Shown here: piece after piece, positions 40,529 to 49,062 of the stretch
Position numbering within the stretch: position 1 is the first letter of the stretch
Layout of the letters: the number at the start of each line of letters is the position of its first letter
Source of the DNA: Streptomyces sp. NBC_01217
GTDB lineage: Bacteria; Actinomycetota; Actinomycetes; Streptomycetales; Streptomycetaceae
Length of the DNA: 64,000 nt
Assembly (NCBI RefSeq): GCF_035994185.1
Contig: NZ_CP108538.1
Coordinates: 5,309,501-5,373,500 of the forward strand
Direction of reading: 5' to 3'
Position numbers and translations under genes: made by a program
Notes under the pieces: generated by a model
What the model saw: the letters and a program-made list of their open reading frames with translations, nothing else
What the model was told of the DNA's origin: nothing
Database searches by the model: none

Positions 40529-41779
40529 ATGGCAGCGAACGACAGCGCAGAGACCAACGGCGGGACCGGGGGCCCCGCCGCGGGCCGCCGGAAGGCGGCA
40601 CGCTACATCGTCCCGGTCGCGGTGGCAGGGGTGGCGGCCGCGACGATCGGGCTCGTACCGGCGCTCGCCAGCACCGGCGACCCCGATCTGCCGGAGATCA
40701 CCGCACAGCAGCTCATCGAGAAGATCGCCGCCTCGGACACCCAGCAGCTCTCCGGCACGGTGAAGATCAGCACGGACCTCGGCATCCCGTCGCTCGGCGG
40801 CCTGGCCGGCACCTTCGCCCGGGGCGGCGGCAGCGGCGCCTCGGACAAGGGCGATTCGACCGCCGACCCGCAGACGAAGCTGACGGAGCTGGCGTCCGGC
40901 ACGCACACCCTGCGGGTGGCCGCCGACGGCCCGGACAAGCAGCGGGTGTCGATTCTGGAGAACGCGGCGGAGTACAGCCTGATCCACAACGGCGGTCAGG
41001 TCTGGGCGTACGACAGCGGGACCAACCAGGTCTACCACGCGAGCGAGGCCGGGGACTCGTCCTCGAAGCGGAGCCCGGCGCCCGAGGGCGTGCCGACCAC
41101 GCCGAAGGCGCTCGCCGAGCAGGTCCTGAAGGCCGCGGGCCCCACCACCTCGGTGACGGTCGACGGCACGGCGCAGGTCGCCGGACGTGACGCGTACAAG
41201 CTGCTCATCAAGCCGAAACAGAGCGGCTCCACGATCGGCTCGGTCACGGTCGCGGTCGACGCGAAGAACGGCGTGCCGCTGAAGTTCACGCTGCTCCCGA
41301 GCAGCGGTGGCAAGGCCGTCGTCGATGCGGGCTTCACCCAGGTCGACTTCGCGAAGCCGGCCGCGTCCTCGTTCACGTTCACCCCGCCCAAGGGCGCCGA
41401 GGTGACGGAGGCGGACGACGCGAAGGCGCAGCACAAGGCCGACGGGGCGGACGGCCTGGGGATGTTCCCCGGCGCCGAGGGCCTGGGCGGCGGGGAGCAG
41501 GGCGCCAAGGACACGAAGGTCATCGGCGAGGGCTGGAACGCGATCGCCGAGATCAGCACCCCGGGCGCCGCCGCACTCCCCTCGAAGGAGTCGGGCGACG
41601 TACCGGCCGAGGCGCAGCAGTTCCTGGACTCGCTGGGCGACAAGGTCAGCGGCAAGTTCGGCTCGGGCACGGTCTTCAAGACCCGCCTGGTCAACGCGCT
41701 GATGACGGACAACGGCAAGGTGTACGTAGGAGCGGTCACCCCGGACACGCTGGTCAAGGCGGCGAACGACGCGGCCTGA
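40529..41779 (+). CDS. LolA-like (DUF2092-type) exported lipid-binding-fold protein
   Basis: A 416-residue protein with one N-terminal membrane or signal segment (about residues 27-48, VPVAVAGVAAATIGLVPALA), then a LolA-like domain. Marks are AQQLIEKIAASDTQQLSGTVKIS, LRVAADGPDKQRVSI, VAGRDAYKLLIKP and DAKNGVPLKFTL. The fold binds lipids or lipoproteins in other bacteria; in actinobacteria its role outside the membrane is unclear. ATG 40529 follows GGAGGT. An ABC transporter follows 150 bp later but a strong hairpin separates them. Confidence 0.8.
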   Translation: MAANDSAETNGGTGGPAAGRRKAARYIVPVAVAGVAAATIGLVPALASTGDPDLPEITAQQLIEKIAASDTQQLSGTVKISTDLGIPSLGGLAGTFARGGGSGASDKGDSTADPQTKLTELASGTHTLRVAADGPDKQRVSILENAAEYSLIHNGGQVWAYDSGTNQVYHASEAGDSSSKRSPAPEGVPTTPKALAEQVLKAAGPTTSVTVDGTAQVAGRDAYKLLIKPKQSGSTIGSVTVAVDAKNGVPLKFTLLPSSGGKAVVDAGFTQVDFAKPAASSFTFTPPKGAEVTEADDAKAQHKADGADGLGMFPGAEGLGGGEQGAKDTKVIGEGWNAIAEISTPGAAALPSKESGDVPAEAQQFLDSLGDKVSGKFGSGTVFKTRLVNALMTDNGKVYVGAVTPDTLVKAANDAA

Positions 41780-41846
41780 GGCGGTGGGCGGGGCGCGGCG
41801 CGGGCATCGGCGTCCACCCGCCACCCGTCACCGTTCACGCCGCCTG

Positions 41847-41879
41847 CCGCCCCGCCATACCCTCCGTACGGCGGGGCGG
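41847..41879 (+). terminator. Terminator after the LolA-like gene
   Basis: Perfect 10-bp stem CCGCCCCGCC (41847-41856) and GGCGGGGCGG (41870-41879) with a 13-nt loop, in front of the ABC transporter gene. Confidence 0.7.
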
Positions 41880-41929
41880 TCCGCTGTGGTCCGTTCGTCC
41901 GCGCCCCACCCGACCCAAGGGGAGTACGC

Positions 41930-42877
41930 ATGGCAGAGCCTGGGACCGTGATCGAGACGCGGGGCCTCACCAAGCGGTACCGCGGCGGTCAGCTCGCCGT
42001 CGACGGCCTCGACCTCAGCGTTCCCGGTGGCAGCGTCTTCGGATTCCTCGGCCCCAACGGATCGGGGAAGACCACCACCATCCGGATGCTGATGGGCCTG
42101 ATCGACCCGACGTCCGGCACCGCGCGGGTCCTCGGCAACCCCATGCCGGGCGCGGCCCGTTCCGTACTCCCGCAGGTCGGGGCGCTGATCGAGGGGCCCG
42201 CGCTGTACGGGTTCCTGAGCGGCCGGGACAATCTGCTGCGCTACGACTGCGCCGACCCGACCGCCGATCCGCGCACCCGCGGGGCCCGGGTCGGACAGGC
42301 CCTGGACCGGGTCGGGCTGGCCGCGGCGGCCGGCAAGAAGGCCAAGGCGTACTCGCTCGGCATGAAGCAGCGCCTCGGTCTCGCCGCCGCCCTGCTCCAG
42401 CCGCGCCGCCTGCTCGTCCTGGACGAGCCGACCAACGGCCTCGACCCGCAGGGCATGCGCGAGATCCGCACCCTGGTGCGGGAGCTGGCGGCGGAGGGCA
42501 CGACCGTCTTCCTCTCCTCCCATCTCCTCGACGAGATCGAGCAGGTCTGCACGCATGCCGCGGTGATGGCCAGGGGCCGGCTGCTCACGCAGGGCCCGGT
42601 CGCGGAACTGGCGGCGGGGGCGCGCGGCCGGCTGGCCGTCACCACCCCCGATCCGGGGGAGGCCGTCCGCGTCCTCAAGGAGCTGGGCGTCACCGGCATC
42701 ACGGCCGACGGAGACCGGGTGAGCGCCGAGGCCCCGCCGGACGGCGCCGAACTCGCCGATCTCAGCGCGGCGTTGGTGCATGCCGGCGTACGCCTGCGGT
42801 CCTTCGGGGTCGAACGGGCCTCGTTGGAGGACGCCTTTGTCGCACTCACCGGAGAGGGTTTCGATGTCGCAGGCTGA
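41930..42877 (+). CDS. ABC transporter ATP-binding protein
   Basis: A 315-residue ATPase of the DrrA/NatA type. Walker A is GPNGSGKTT, signature YSLGMKQRLGLAAALL, Walker B LLVLDEPTNGLDPQG. The C-terminal ~95 residues carry the regulatory DUF4162-like segment seen in drug exporters. ATG 41930 follows GGGGAG. It overlaps the permease gene by 14 nt. The exported substrate is unknown. Confidence 0.93.
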   Translation: MAEPGTVIETRGLTKRYRGGQLAVDGLDLSVPGGSVFGFLGPNGSGKTTTIRMLMGLIDPTSGTARVLGNPMPGAARSVLPQVGALIEGPALYGFLSGRDNLLRYDCADPTADPRTRGARVGQALDRVGLAAAAGKKAKAYSLGMKQRLGLAAALLQPRRLLVLDEPTNGLDPQGMREIRTLVRELAAEGTTVFLSSHLLDEIEQVCTHAAVMARGRLLTQGPVAELAAGARGRLAVTTPDPGEAVRVLKELGVTGITADGDRVSAEAPPDGAELADLSAALVHAGVRLRSFGVERASLEDAFVALTGEGFDVAG

Positions 42878-43751
42878 AGTGCCACCCGTAGCGGCGGACA
42901 GGGCGCGCAGCCCGCTGTGGACCTTCGGAATCCTCCGCTCCGAACTGACCACCACACTGCGCCGCCGGCGGACCCTGGCACTGCTCGGGGTGCTGGCCGC
43001 CGTTCCCGTACTGATCGGGATCGCGGTGAAGATCGAGACGGGCCACGGCTCCTCGCCGGGGCAGGGCGGGGGCGCAGCAGGCCCCGCGTTCCTCTCGCAG
43101 GTCACCAACAACGGCCTGTTTTTGGTCTTCGCGGCCCTCGCCGTGACGCTCCCGGTCTTCCTTCCGATGGCCGTCGGGGTCGTCGCGGGCGATTCGATCG
43201 CGGGCGAGGCCAACGCGGGCACCCTGCGCTATCTGCTGGTCGCCCCGGCGGGCCGGACCCGGCTGCTGCTGACGAAGTACGCCTCCATCGTCACGTTCTG
43301 CCTGGTCGCGACCCTGGTCGTGGCGGTCTCGGCGCTCGCGGTGGGCGCGCTGCTCTTCCCGGTGGGCGAGGTCACCACCATCTCGGGGACGCGGATCGGC
43401 TTCGGCGAAGGGCTGCTGCGGGCCGGACTGATCGCGGTGGTGGTCGCGGCGTCACTCATCGGATTCGCGGCGCTCGGCCTGTTCGTCTCGACCCTCACCA
43501 GCAGCGGGATCGCGGCCATGGCCGCGACCGTCGGGCTGCTGATCACCGTGCAGATCGTGGACACGATCCCGCAGTTGAGCGGCATCCATCCGTATCTCTT
43601 CCCGCACTACTGGATGTCGTACGCCGACCTGCTGCGCGACCCCGTGTACGGGGACGAGGTGGTCAAGAACCTGGGGCTGCAGGGCCTGTACGCGGCGGTG
43701 TTCGGCTCGGCGGCCTGGGCCCGCTTCACGGCGAAGGACATCACCGCCTGA
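42864..43751 (+). CDS. ABC-2-type transporter permease
   Basis: A 295-residue membrane protein with six helices: LALLGVLAAVPVLIGIAV, then FLVFAALAVTLPVFLP and later segments. The ABC-2 motif SIAGEANAGTLRYLLVAPAGRTRLLLTKY is present. ATG 42864, with GGAGAGGG upstream, sits inside the ATPase gene's 3' end. It forms a full exporter as a dimer with the ATPase. Confidence 0.9.
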   Translation: MSQAEVPPVAADRARSPLWTFGILRSELTTTLRRRRTLALLGVLAAVPVLIGIAVKIETGHGSSPGQGGGAAGPAFLSQVTNNGLFLVFAALAVTLPVFLPMAVGVVAGDSIAGEANAGTLRYLLVAPAGRTRLLLTKYASIVTFCLVATLVVAVSALAVGALLFPVGEVTTISGTRIGFGEGLLRAGLIAVVVAASLIGFAALGLFVSTLTSSGIAAMAATVGLLITVQIVDTIPQLSGIHPYLFPHYWMSYADLLRDPVYGDEVVKNLGLQGLYAAVFGSAAWARFTAKDITA

Positions 43752-43827
43752 CGGACACCGGGAGCACCCGCCCCGATCGCCCTCGCGCCGTCGGCCGGGC
43801 GAGCCGTCCCCCGATCGGCTCGTCGCG

Positions 43828-43863
43828 GCACGAACGGCACGAACGGTGCGAACAGCAGGAACG
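43828..43863. repeat. Four imperfect 9-bp tandem repeats
   Basis: GCACGAACG, GCACGAACG, GTGCGAACA and GCAGGAACG follow each other in the gap between the permease and TetR genes. They could be clustered half-sites or a slippage product. Confidence 0.6.
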
Positions 43864-43970
43864 CTGCGTCACGACACGACACGGCACGTTCCGTTTCCGC
43901 TTGAGCATTGTTCGACTTTTGGCGACGGACTGTCAACAAGGATTGGCTCAAACACGCCTATGCTCACCGA

Positions 43971-44585
43971 ATGATCACATCGCCGAGTTCACTGCGTCGC
44001 AGCGAGAGATCACGAAGGGCGATCCTGGAAGCCGCCCTCGACCTGTGCACGGAGAAGGGGTACGCGCGCGTCACCGTCGAGGCCATCGCGGCGAGAGCGG
44101 CTGTCAGCAAGAAGACGATCTACCGCTGGTGGCCGTCGAAGAGCGCGGTGATGCTGGAGGCGTTCACCGAAGCGCTCGTCGGCACGACGCCGTTCGCCGA
44201 CACCGGCGACATCGCCGCCGATCTGCGGGCCAATGTGACGGGCGCGGTGAAACTGCTCTCCACGCCGCCCTTCGGCCCCGCGTACGCCGGGATCCTCTCC
44301 GAGGTCCACCACGACGACGCACTCGCGGAAACGGTCAGAACGAAGCTGATCGACCCCCGCTTCAACGAGGCGGTCGCCCGTCTGCGCCGGGCCCAGGAAC
44401 AGGGCCAGATCCCCCCGGGCGCCGACCTGCCGCTGGCGGTGGAGATGCTGTACGGGCCGGTGTACTACCGCCATGTGCTGCGCAAACCGGTGCAGGACGC
44501 GGAGACGATCGCGGCCCTGGTCGCACATGTGCTGAGGGCGCTGGGGGCGCCGGAGCCGCTCCCGCCCGAGAGCGGGAACGGCTGA
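43971..44585 (+). CDS. TetR-family transcriptional regulator
   Basis: A 204-residue repressor. Helix-turn-helix RRAILEAALDLCTEKGYARVTVEAIAARAAVSKKTIYRWW lies at residues 15-55, and the C-terminal domain is TetR_C-like. ATG 43971 has no ribosome site, but TATGCT at 43959-43964 ends 6 nt before it, so the mRNA may be leaderless. It follows the ABC exporter genes on the same strand and may control them. Confidence 0.9.
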   Translation: MITSPSSLRRSERSRRAILEAALDLCTEKGYARVTVEAIAARAAVSKKTIYRWWPSKSAVMLEAFTEALVGTTPFADTGDIAADLRANVTGAVKLLSTPPFGPAYAGILSEVHHDDALAETVRTKLIDPRFNEAVARLRRAQEQGQIPPGADLPLAVEMLYGPVYYRHVLRKPVQDAETIAALVAHVLRALGAPEPLPPESGNG

Positions 44586-44603
44586 GAAACGACCCTCGGG
44601 TGA

Positions 44604-45416
44604 TCACCGTGACCCGTACACCCGCTCCAGCACCTCCGCCACCCCGTCGTCCTCGTTCGAGGCCGTGACCTCGTCCGCCGCCGCCCTGACGTCCGGATGG
44701 GCGTTGGCCATCGCTACGCCGTGACCGGCTCTGCGGAACATCGGCAGATCGTTGGGCATGTCCCCGAAGGCGATCGCGGCGCCCGCGTCCACGCCCAGGA
44801 ACTCCGCCGCCAGCGCGAGGCCGGTCCCCTTGTCGACGCCGTACGGCTGGAGTTCGACGGTGCCGGGGCCCGAGAGCGTGACGGTGGCGAGATCGCCGAC
44901 TGCCGTACGGGCCGCCTCGGCCAGTGCGTCGTCCGTGAGCTCCGGGTGGCGGATGAGCACCTTGATGACGGGCGCGGACCACAACTCGTGGCGATGACGG
45001 GTCCGTTGGGCGGGAAGCGTGGGGTGGGGCATCCGGTACCCCGGCTCGATCAGGGTCCGGCCCTCGGCCCCGTCCTGGTCCACGGCCGCGAAGACCGGTC
45101 CGACCTGGGCCTCGATCTTGCCGAGCGCGGTGTCGGCCGCCTCCGGGTCCAGGGTGACCGCGCGCACCATGCGCCCGGAGCCCGCGTCGTACAGCTGAGT
45201 CCCCTGCCCGCAGACCGCGGGCCCCCGGTAGCCCAGCCCGGCGAGCAGCCCCCGTATACCGGGCACGGGCCGCCCGGTGACGACGAGATGCCGCGCCCCG
45301 GCCCGCGCGGCCAGGGCGAGTGCGGCGAGGGTGCGGGGACTCACGGTGTCGTCGTGGCGCAGCAGGGTGCCGTCCAGGTCCGTGGCGACGAGGGCATATG
45401 CGGGTGGGATGGGCAT
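44604..45416 (-). CDS. Cof-type HAD phosphatase
   Basis: A 270-residue HAD superfamily hydrolase of the Cof/sugar-phosphatase group (IIB cap). Motif I is DLDGTLL, motif II Thr is in VVTGRP, and motif IV is GDMPNDLPMF. It dephosphorylates a small phosphorylated metabolite, identity unknown. No ribosome site precedes ATG 45416, but TAGGCT lies 6 nt upstream, again suggesting a leaderless transcript. Confidence 0.88.
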   Translation of the reverse strand: MPIPPAYALVATDLDGTLLRHDDTVSPRTLAALALAARAGARHLVVTGRPVPGIRGLLAGLGYRGPAVCGQGTQLYDAGSGRMVRAVTLDPEAADTALGKIEAQVGPVFAAVDQDGAEGRTLIEPGYRMPHPTLPAQRTRHRHELWSAPVIKVLIRHPELTDDALAEAARTAVGDLATVTLSGPGTVELQPYGVDKGTGLALAAEFLGVDAGAAIAFGDMPNDLPMFRRAGHGVAMANAHPDVRAAADEVTASNEDDGVAEVLERVYGSR

Positions 45417-45457
45417 GGATCAAGCCTAAGGTCGGCCCGGGCGCGCCGACTTCGGCT

Positions 45458-45486
45458 TTGACAGGCGACGGCCGACTGCGTAATGA
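45458..45486 (+). promoter_or_regulatory. Orphan promoter-like sequence
   Basis: TTGACA (45458-45463), a 17-bp spacer and TAATGA (45481-45486) make the best housekeeping-like -35 in the window. Downstream on this strand there is only a 32-codon open frame (GTG 45491 to TGA 45589) that runs into the 3' end of the minus-strand ComB-like gene. A small RNA, antisense RNA or relic is possible. Confidence 0.4.
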
Positions 45487-45572
45487 AGTCGTGGAGACCG
45501 TTCGTAGTGGTTACGTGACCGAGTCGGCAATGGGCGAGCCGGGCTGCCGGCCTCCTCGCCGACCTGCGCAGG

Positions 45573-46346
45573 TCATTCAGCTGCCGTGAAAGCCCCGCCG
45601 GTGAGGACTGGAACGGTGGCGCAGGCGTTCAATTCGGTCGCGATGCCCACGTCGTCGGCGAAGCCGCCGTCCGTGAGTTCCCGGCCGGACGCACTGGTGG
45701 CGACAGCGGTGATGACATCCGGCGTCGCCTCGAAGCAGGCGGCCGCGGCTGCGGCCTCGGGCGACAGGACGGCACCGCACAGCCTCCGCAGCGTCGCGAG
45801 GATCCCTCCGGCGCCGAGCAGGTCCTCCAGCGCGGGACGCAGGCTGCCGTCGGGCCACCGCTCACCGGACGCGATCACGGCGACCGGGCGCTCAGGGGTT
45901 CCGTAGCCGTGCTCGGCGAGCCAATGGCCCACCGCCGTCGCGTTGCGCAGACAACCCGCAACCACCGGCAACGCGCCGGCCGCGGCGGCGATCGATGAAC
46001 CGTTGGGAGAGGGAAGGATCAGGCGCGGCACGGAAGGGGCGCGTCGCAGCGCCGCCGGAGACAGCGACCACGGCCACTCCGGCGTGGCCATGCGCCGGCC
46101 CACGGCCAGACGCGCGCCCACCTGATCGGCGAACTCCGACGCGGACTCGTCGCGCCAGGCGTAGGGGAAGACCTGCGACCCGGCCTCCACCGCCACCGTC
46201 ACCGAGGTCGTGAACGACAGCACGTCGACGACCACCAGAGCCGCGGCATCCACCGCGAGCCGCTGTGCGCCCACGGGCCCCCAGTCGAATCGCGCCCCAC
46301 TGCCTGTCTGCAGAAACCAGTCCTCCATGGCTGACGACAATGCCAT
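45573..46346 (-). CDS. ComB-family (2-phosphosulfolactate phosphatase-like) protein
   Basis: A 257-residue protein resembling ComB. VVVDVLSFTTSVTVAVEAG supplies the Mg-binding Asp, LILPSPNGSSIA is the central loop, VIASGERWPDGSLRPALEDLLGAG a conserved acidic segment, and DVGIATELNACATVPVL the end. In methanogens ComB makes sulfolactate for coenzyme M. Streptomyces do not make that cofactor, so another phosphate ester is likely the substrate. ATG 46346 or 46328 could start it; neither has a good ribosome site. Confidence 0.8.
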   Translation of the reverse strand: MALSSAMEDWFLQTGSGARFDWGPVGAQRLAVDAAALVVVDVLSFTTSVTVAVEAGSQVFPYAWRDESASEFADQVGARLAVGRRMATPEWPWSLSPAALRRAPSVPRLILPSPNGSSIAAAAGALPVVAGCLRNATAVGHWLAEHGYGTPERPVAVIASGERWPDGSLRPALEDLLGAGGILATLRRLCGAVLSPEAAAAAACFEATPDVITAVATSASGRELTDGGFADDVGIATELNACATVPVLTGGAFTAAE

Positions 46347-46507
46347 TGCCGCCGGGGTGGAGCGATGGGCCGCGGCGCTCGAAATGGGCGTCGGGCGGCG
46401 CGGGTTGTCGGCCGCTGCGCTTGCTCCGTCGGCCGTGGGATACCTTCGCGCAGGTCAGTCAGCGGTGACAGCAGTCTCGCCGCTCCACCGTCCAGAACAG
46501 GCGCCCC

Positions 46508-47095
46508 GTGACCAACCCGTCCGACATCAGCCAGTCCGTTCAGTCCATACGTTCCGCCGGGACTTCACCGGCCCGGTTCCGTGTACGCCCGGCCCTCGCC
46601 GCCGTTCTCCTGGCCGCCCTGCTCACCGCCTGCGGCAGCCCTTCGGAGTCCGGCAGTGGTGGCAGCGCCGACTCGGGGCACGGCGGCGGAACCGCATCGA
46701 GTGCGCCCGACCGTACCGTCTCAGGACTGCGCGACGACATCCGCCACCTCACGCGGAAGACCGCCACGGGTACCCGGCCGCACATGGTCAAGCGCTGCAC
46801 CTCGCGCGTCAGGAAGGTCAAGCACACCTCCAGCAGCGGAACGGGCCGCCGCCGGACGACCCGGACCTGGTACACCAACGACTCCTACCAGGACTGCACG
46901 AAGGTCCGGCGGGGCACCGAGAGTTACACCCGCGTCGTGCGCCCGGAACGCTGGTGCGTCGAACTCGACAACGTCGGTGGCAACTCCGCCAAGGACGATG
47001 TCTGGTACGAGGTCGAATCGACCGTCTACCGCAAGGCCACGCAGCTCAAGGAAGGCGCCGGGCTTTCCTTCGCCCCGCTGCGCAGGGGCTGCTGA
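46508..47095 (+). CDS. Putative lipoprotein of unknown function
   Basis: A 195-residue exported protein. The signal peptide ends in a lipobox LLTAC (Cys42), followed by a Gly/Ser-rich linker. The globular part is Lys/Arg-rich with four cysteines (KRCTSRV, YQDCTKV, ERWCVEL, final RRGC), which could form two disulfides outside the cell. Tyr/Trp pairs recur (TWYTND, VWYEVE). I do not recognise the family. GTG 46508 is the start; the flanking ComB-like gene diverges. Confidence 0.75.
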   Translation: MTNPSDISQSVQSIRSAGTSPARFRVRPALAAVLLAALLTACGSPSESGSGGSADSGHGGGTASSAPDRTVSGLRDDIRHLTRKTATGTRPHMVKRCTSRVRKVKHTSSSGTGRRRTTRTWYTNDSYQDCTKVRRGTESYTRVVRPERWCVELDNVGGNSAKDDVWYEVESTVYRKATQLKEGAGLSFAPLRRGC

Positions 47096-47096
47096 C

Positions 47097-47333
47097 TCAC
47101 ATCGCCTCACCTGTCGTACAAGGGAGGAGACGTGACGGATGGTGGTTCCTCTCCGGCGCGAAGCCGCTTTCGCTCGCGTTCACCGGGGCGTTGGGGAGGG
47201 CCTGTTCTGCGGTGTTGATCGCGTGTGCGGTGGGTGAGGCTCCGAAGACGAGGATGGACAGTGTGGACACGGCCGCGGTGGCGGTGCGCAGGAGCACGCG
47301 GGAACTCCCGGACGTGCGCGTGAATCGGCTCAT
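47097..47333 (-). CDS. Possible small secreted protein
   Basis: A 78-residue open frame with a convincing signal peptide: Arg-rich start, hydrophobic ALLRT-to-VFGA region and cleavage at AHA-I near residue 28. It leaves a 50-residue mature chain with one Cys. There is no ribosome site, and the frame lies just past the monooxygenase terminator. It could be a real peptide or a decayed gene. Confidence 0.4.
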   Translation of the reverse strand: MSRFTRTSGSSRVLLRTATAAVSTLSILVFGASPTAHAINTAEQALPNAPVNASESGFAPERNHHPSRLLPCTTGEAM

Positions 47334-47350
47334 AACATGTAAGGAAAATA

Positions 47351-47393
47351 TGAGCGCGTCGCAGTACCGGGATTGCTCGCCGGGACGCGCTCA
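47351..47393 (-). terminator. Terminator of the FAD monooxygenase gene
   Basis: TGAGCGCGTC (47351-47360) and GACGCGCTCA (47384-47393) form a perfect 10-bp stem with a 23-nt loop. On the minus strand it includes the stop codon and is followed by TATTTTCC. Confidence 0.75.
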
Positions 47394-48986
47394 AAGCCGC
47401 CTGAATGCCGTACCGGCCGGGTGGTCCGGGTGGTCCATGTGGTCCAGGTGGCTCAGGTAGTTCAAGACCGTTCGGCCGTCGGCCGCCGGGGCGATCAGGG
47501 CCACGTGGTTGTCCGGGCGGACCAGGACGAGGGTGTCGGTGCCCTTCTCGATGCCGTACGCCGTACGGGCGTGGGCCGCCTCGTCGGTCAGGCCGTGCCG
47601 AGCTCCCGCGTCCACTCCGTACGTCCGTACCGTGCCCGCGTACGCCGCCTCCGCCGCCCGCAGCGCGTCCGCCGTTCCAGGCCCGAAGCCCAGAAGGGTG
47701 AAGTGCGGCCCGGCGAACGCCTCGAACAGGCGCTTCGGCGCGCCCGTCGCGGTGTCGCGGCAGGGGGCGTCCGGGGCGCGGTCACCGGCTCGCAGGCGGG
47801 TGGTGGAGCCCGCGGGGGAGAGTGAGCTCCAGCGGTAGCCCAGGCCCAGGCCCATGGTCTCTGCGGTGGCCGCCGCGTCCAGGCCGCCGCCCGGCTTCCG
47901 GATCGCGTCGAGCGTGACCCGCAGCCGCTCGGAGGTGATGTCGAGCGTCCAGGAGGCCACGGGCAACCGCTCCTCCTCGTATGTGTCCAGCAGGCCGGGA
48001 TCCGCCTGGCCGTCGACGACCCGGGCGAGCTTCCAGCCCAGGTTGAACGCGTCCTGGATCCCGGTGTTCATGCCCAGCCCGCCCGCGACCGAGTGCACGT
48101 GCGCGGCGTCCCCGGCCAGCAGCACGCGGTCCACCCGGTAGTGGTCCGCCATGCGCTCGTTGACCCTGTACGTGGACAGCAGGGTGGCCTGTGTGAGGTG
48201 GGCGGCCGGCAGTCCGGTGTGCTTGGCGAAGAGCCGGCGGAAGCTCTCCAGTGAGGGCGGTACGGGAGCTCCCTCCCGGTCCCGCTCCGGCCCCGCCTGG
48301 AACCACCAGCCCGACCGCGTACCCGGGATCGGGCACAGCATCACGGCGCCGTCCTCGTCGAACCACTGGTGCCAGTGGCCGCGGTCGAGGCCCTCCACCT
48401 CCACGTCCCCGCAGACCATCGCCTGCTCCTCGGTCGTCTTCCCCTCGAACCGGATGCCGAGCAGCTTGCGTACCGCGCTGTGGGCCCCGTCGCAGCCCAC
48501 CACGTACCGTGCCTCGATGCTCCGGCCGTCGGCGAGCGCGACGGTCACCGAGTCGGGTTTCGCCGTCAACGCCGTTGCCTCCGAGCCGAGTTCGACGCGT
48601 ACGCCGTACTCCGCAAGGCGCTCCCGCAGGATCTCCTCCAGCCGCCACTGGGCGATCAGCCGCGGCCGGTCGTACGGGGCGTCCGGCGTCGGATGCGATG
48701 CCGCGAACGGGTCGCTGTCGGCGATCGGCAGCCCGTTGCGGTACTTGCGCATGGGCAGCGGCGCCGAGCCCGCGGCCAGGATCCTGTCCACGACGCCGAG
48801 GTCCTCCAGGACCTCCAGCGAACGGAGGTTGGGGCCCTTGGCCCGTGAACTGCGCGGAAATTCCGGGGACTTGTCGATGATCCGTACGTCGATGGAGCGG
48901 CGGGCCAGATCGCAGGCCAGGGTCAGGCCGGTCGGGCCCGAGCCGACGATCAGTACGGCGGTGGTGGGCGGCGCGGATGCGGGCAT
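47391..48986 (-). CDS. FAD-dependent aromatic monooxygenase
   Basis: A 531-residue class A flavoprotein hydroxylase (PHBH/rifampicin- or polyketide-hydroxylase group). FAD motif VLIVGSGPTGLTLACDLARR (GxGxxG near residue 15), the DG motif VVGCDGAHSAVRKLLG, and the GD motif VLLAGDAAHVHSVAGGLGMN are intact, and a thioredoxin-like C-terminal domain follows. ATG 48986 has GAGGAG 5 nt upstream. The HxlR gene lies directly upstream on the same strand, and a perfect dyad (49031-49054) separates them, suggesting induction by an aromatic or quinone compound. Confidence 0.9.
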   Translation of the reverse strand: MPASAPPTTAVLIVGSGPTGLTLACDLARRSIDVRIIDKSPEFPRSSRAKGPNLRSLEVLEDLGVVDRILAAGSAPLPMRKYRNGLPIADSDPFAASHPTPDAPYDRPRLIAQWRLEEILRERLAEYGVRVELGSEATALTAKPDSVTVALADGRSIEARYVVGCDGAHSAVRKLLGIRFEGKTTEEQAMVCGDVEVEGLDRGHWHQWFDEDGAVMLCPIPGTRSGWWFQAGPERDREGAPVPPSLESFRRLFAKHTGLPAAHLTQATLLSTYRVNERMADHYRVDRVLLAGDAAHVHSVAGGLGMNTGIQDAFNLGWKLARVVDGQADPGLLDTYEEERLPVASWTLDITSERLRVTLDAIRKPGGGLDAAATAETMGLGLGYRWSSLSPAGSTTRLRAGDRAPDAPCRDTATGAPKRLFEAFAGPHFTLLGFGPGTADALRAAEAAYAGTVRTYGVDAGARHGLTDEAAHARTAYGIEKGTDTLVLVRPDNHVALIAPAADGRTVLNYLSHLDHMDHPDHPAGTAFRRL

Positions 48987-49030
48987 GGGGGCTCCTCGGT
49001 TGCGGGTCCGTGGGCACCCAGATAATCGCA

Positions 49031-49054
49031 ACCAAGTTAAAAAAGCAACTTGGT
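49031..49054. promoter_or_regulatory. AT-rich inverted repeat before the monooxygenase gene
   Basis: ACCAAGTT (49031-49038) and AACTTGGT (49047-49054) form a perfect 8-bp dyad around AAAAAAGC, between the HxlR stop and the monooxygenase start. Its low GC stands out. It is a likely operator. Confidence 0.6.
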
Positions 49055-49062
49055 AACGAAAT

